This document shows positions 35,001 to 35,532 of a DNA stretch of 35,532 nucleotides, piece after piece. A program made the translations under genes and the position numbers. Position 1 is the stretch's first letter, and the number at the start of each line of letters is the position of its first letter. Below the pieces are notes generated by a model, which worked only from the letters and a program-made list of their open reading frames with translations, was not told the DNA's origin and did no database searches. Source of the DNA: DATEMK01 sp035275625 (GTDB taxonomy: Bacteria > Bacteroidota > Bacteroidia > AKYH767-A > OLB10); NCBI GenBank assembly GCA_035275625.1, contig DATEMK010000593.1, positions 1 to 35,532 on the forward strand, in the 5' to 3' direction.

Positions 35001-35532
35001 TACTGCAACCGCAGGCGGAAATTACAGGGTGATAGTAACCAATACTGTAACCGGCTGTTCTAAAACAACGACATCACCCACCACTGTCACAGTAAATCCT
35101 GTACCTCCTGCCACTATCACACCACAGGGACCTACCACATTTTGCGCAGGAGGGAGTGTATTGCTGAAAGGGAATTACGGAGCGGGATTTACTTACCAAT
35201 GGAAAAAAGGCGGTAATGATATTTCAGGGGCTACTGCTAAAGACTATACTGCAACCATTGCAGGAACGTATAAAATAAAGGTTACTAACAGCTATGGATG
35301 CGCGAAATTATCAACGGGTGTGACGGTAACAGTTCCGTGCAGGGAAAATGAAAGTGTGAAAACGGGAGATGGAGAGAGTGCGTTTGATGTGAAAGTTTTT
35401 CCAAATCCATCTTCAGGTGATTTTGTATTTGAAATTTCAAATGTTGCAAACGAAAAAATTTCTATAAACATTTATGATAACATTGGAAAGATTGTTTTAT
35501 CGGAAACTGTCAGCACTTCTGAATTCACTATC
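32038..35532 (+). CDS. Giant T9SS-secreted protein with 14 DFDPG (SBBP-type) propeller units, 3' end beyond the window
   Basis: The frame is open from the ATG at 32038 to the last base of the window (1165 codons, no stop). Seen: signal peptide MKKIILSVSYLAIAIIANSQ; fourteen propeller units to about residue 934, including the odd unit 8 (KSGGSSSSPYAKSVTTD with a longer loop); two Ig-like modules starting MSQCTLPSALITPAGS; and the start of a T9SS sorting domain (FDVKVFPNPSSGDFVFEIS) at about 1115. Only 25-40 residues are probably missing. Unit 4 has DCDPG, unit 11 DFNPG and unit 14 DYDPG. It is the third member of the 14-unit family in this window. It starts 12 bp after the kelch giant, in the same operon. 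Confidence 0.9.
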   Translation, partial: MKKIILSVSYLAIAIIANSQSPSFEWAKSIGGPTGSAEGNSVTVNSAQYVYTTGSFQGKADFDPGSATFYLNSSGSDDVFVSKFNSGGTIMWAKQMGGAASDVGKSIAVDGSGNVYTTGYFSGTADFDPGAGVFNLTSFGGNDIFISKLDLSGNFVWAKQLGGIGDDVGNSIAVDGAGNVYTTGNFNLTADFDPGAGTFNLSSAGGIDIFITELNASGNLVWAKRLGETTTDYGNSLAIDALSNVYITGLFSNTLDCDPGAGTFNLTAVGSSDIFIDKLDASGNFVWAKQLGGINADYGNSIAVDGPGNIYTTGFFHGTGDFDPGAGTFNLISAGNADIFISKLDGSGNFVWAKQFGGTAYDYAYSIKVDGAGNVYTTGRFQGTSDFDPGAAVSNLVASGDWDVFISKLNTSGNYIWAKSLGGQGFESGNSIAVDGGGYVITTGSFSGLTDFDPGPAVYNVSYSPNNFWEFISKLDASGNFLWAKSGGSSSSPYAKSVTTDGSGNVYTTGYFYGIVDFDPGAGVFTLTNATYGNIGDIFISKLDASGNFAWAIRLGGIGHDEASSLVTDASGNIFVTGYFNDTVDFDPGPGIYNLTTVNSKDAFILKLDASGNFIWAKQIGGPTSVVKGISIVSDGSGNVYTTGTFYNGITDFDPGSGTFYLTPSSTSTFISKLDASGNFAWAKMATSSVEASAIALDPTGYVYTTGYFSGTVDFNPGAGTFNLASSNSADVFVLKLDVSGNFVYAKQMGGNSFCTGTSVMIDASGNVLTTGYFADTADFDPGAATFNLTSAGSNDVFISKLDASGNFVWAKQIGGTSPDFGNSIALDGSGNVYITGIFLGTVDFDPAAAIFNLTASGSNDVFISRLDAAGNFVWAKQLGGTASEHGKSIAVDAAGSVYTTGYFYGTGDYDPGAGTFYLYYPDALYNPYIFVQKMSQCTLPSALITPAGSTTFCSGGSVVLNAPTGANKSYQWKKGANIIPGATLSSYTATAGGNYRVIVTNTVTGCSKTTTSPTTVTVNPVPPATITPQGPTTFCAGGSVLLKGNYGAGFTYQWKKGGNDISGATAKDYTATIAGTYKIKVTNSYGCAKLSTGVTVTVPCRENESVKTGDGESAFDVKVFPNPSSGDFVFEISNVANEKISINIYDNIGKIVLSETVSTSEFTI

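Overview
The window looks like the chromosome of an uncultured or little-studied Bacteroidota (Chitinophagales-like at best; the family cannot be fixed from the sequence). The evidence is AT-rich DNA, Bacteroidota-type promoters (TTG, about 20 nt, TAnnTTTG), and many secreted proteins with an N-terminal signal peptide ending in A/S-Q and a C-terminal type IX secretion (T9SS) sorting domain containing the motif FPNP or YPNP. No tRNA, rRNA, CRISPR array, transposase or integrase is visible.

Layout. (1) 1-9968: a plus-strand operon of three giant T9SS cargo proteins. Two carry fourteen 'DFDPG' (SBBP-type) beta-propeller units; the middle one carries a LamG domain and seven Ig/PKD-like modules. 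(2) 9969-13179: an FAD-dependent phytoene desaturase/retinol saturase-type oxidoreductase whose expected ATG reads ACG, then a six-kelch T9SS protein. (3) 13216-17771: a minus-strand operon of three exported proteins. (4) 17772-20220: a 556 bp intergenic region and an orphan receiver-plus-four-PAS protein that lacks both the phospho-acceptor Asp and a kinase domain. (5) 20352-27001: a minus-strand array of seven genes (methyltransferase, 80-aa unknown, HEPN-like small protein, two T9SS cargo proteins, a DUF4350-like lipoprotein, a GNAT acetyltransferase). The gene groups are separated by copies of a structured, palindrome-rich repeat. (6) 27142-35532: a second giant-cargo operon, a 12-kelch plus 11-module protein and a third 14-unit propeller protein that runs off the window. 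It is headed by the same promoter/leader as operon 1.

How the parts relate. Most of the coding capacity makes cell-surface or secreted repeat proteins exported by T9SS. The three 14-unit proteins keep the same blade number and the same odd eighth unit, which suggests two seven-bladed propellers in tandem. The shared leader suggests the two giant operons are switched on together. The array in region 5 resembles an integron cassette array: one orientation, a repeat just after each gene or gene group, a conserved GTTAT junction and about 50-90 bp before the next ATG. No integrase is present and the repeats do not fit attC consensus exactly, so this is the main candidate for an undescribed cassette-like system.
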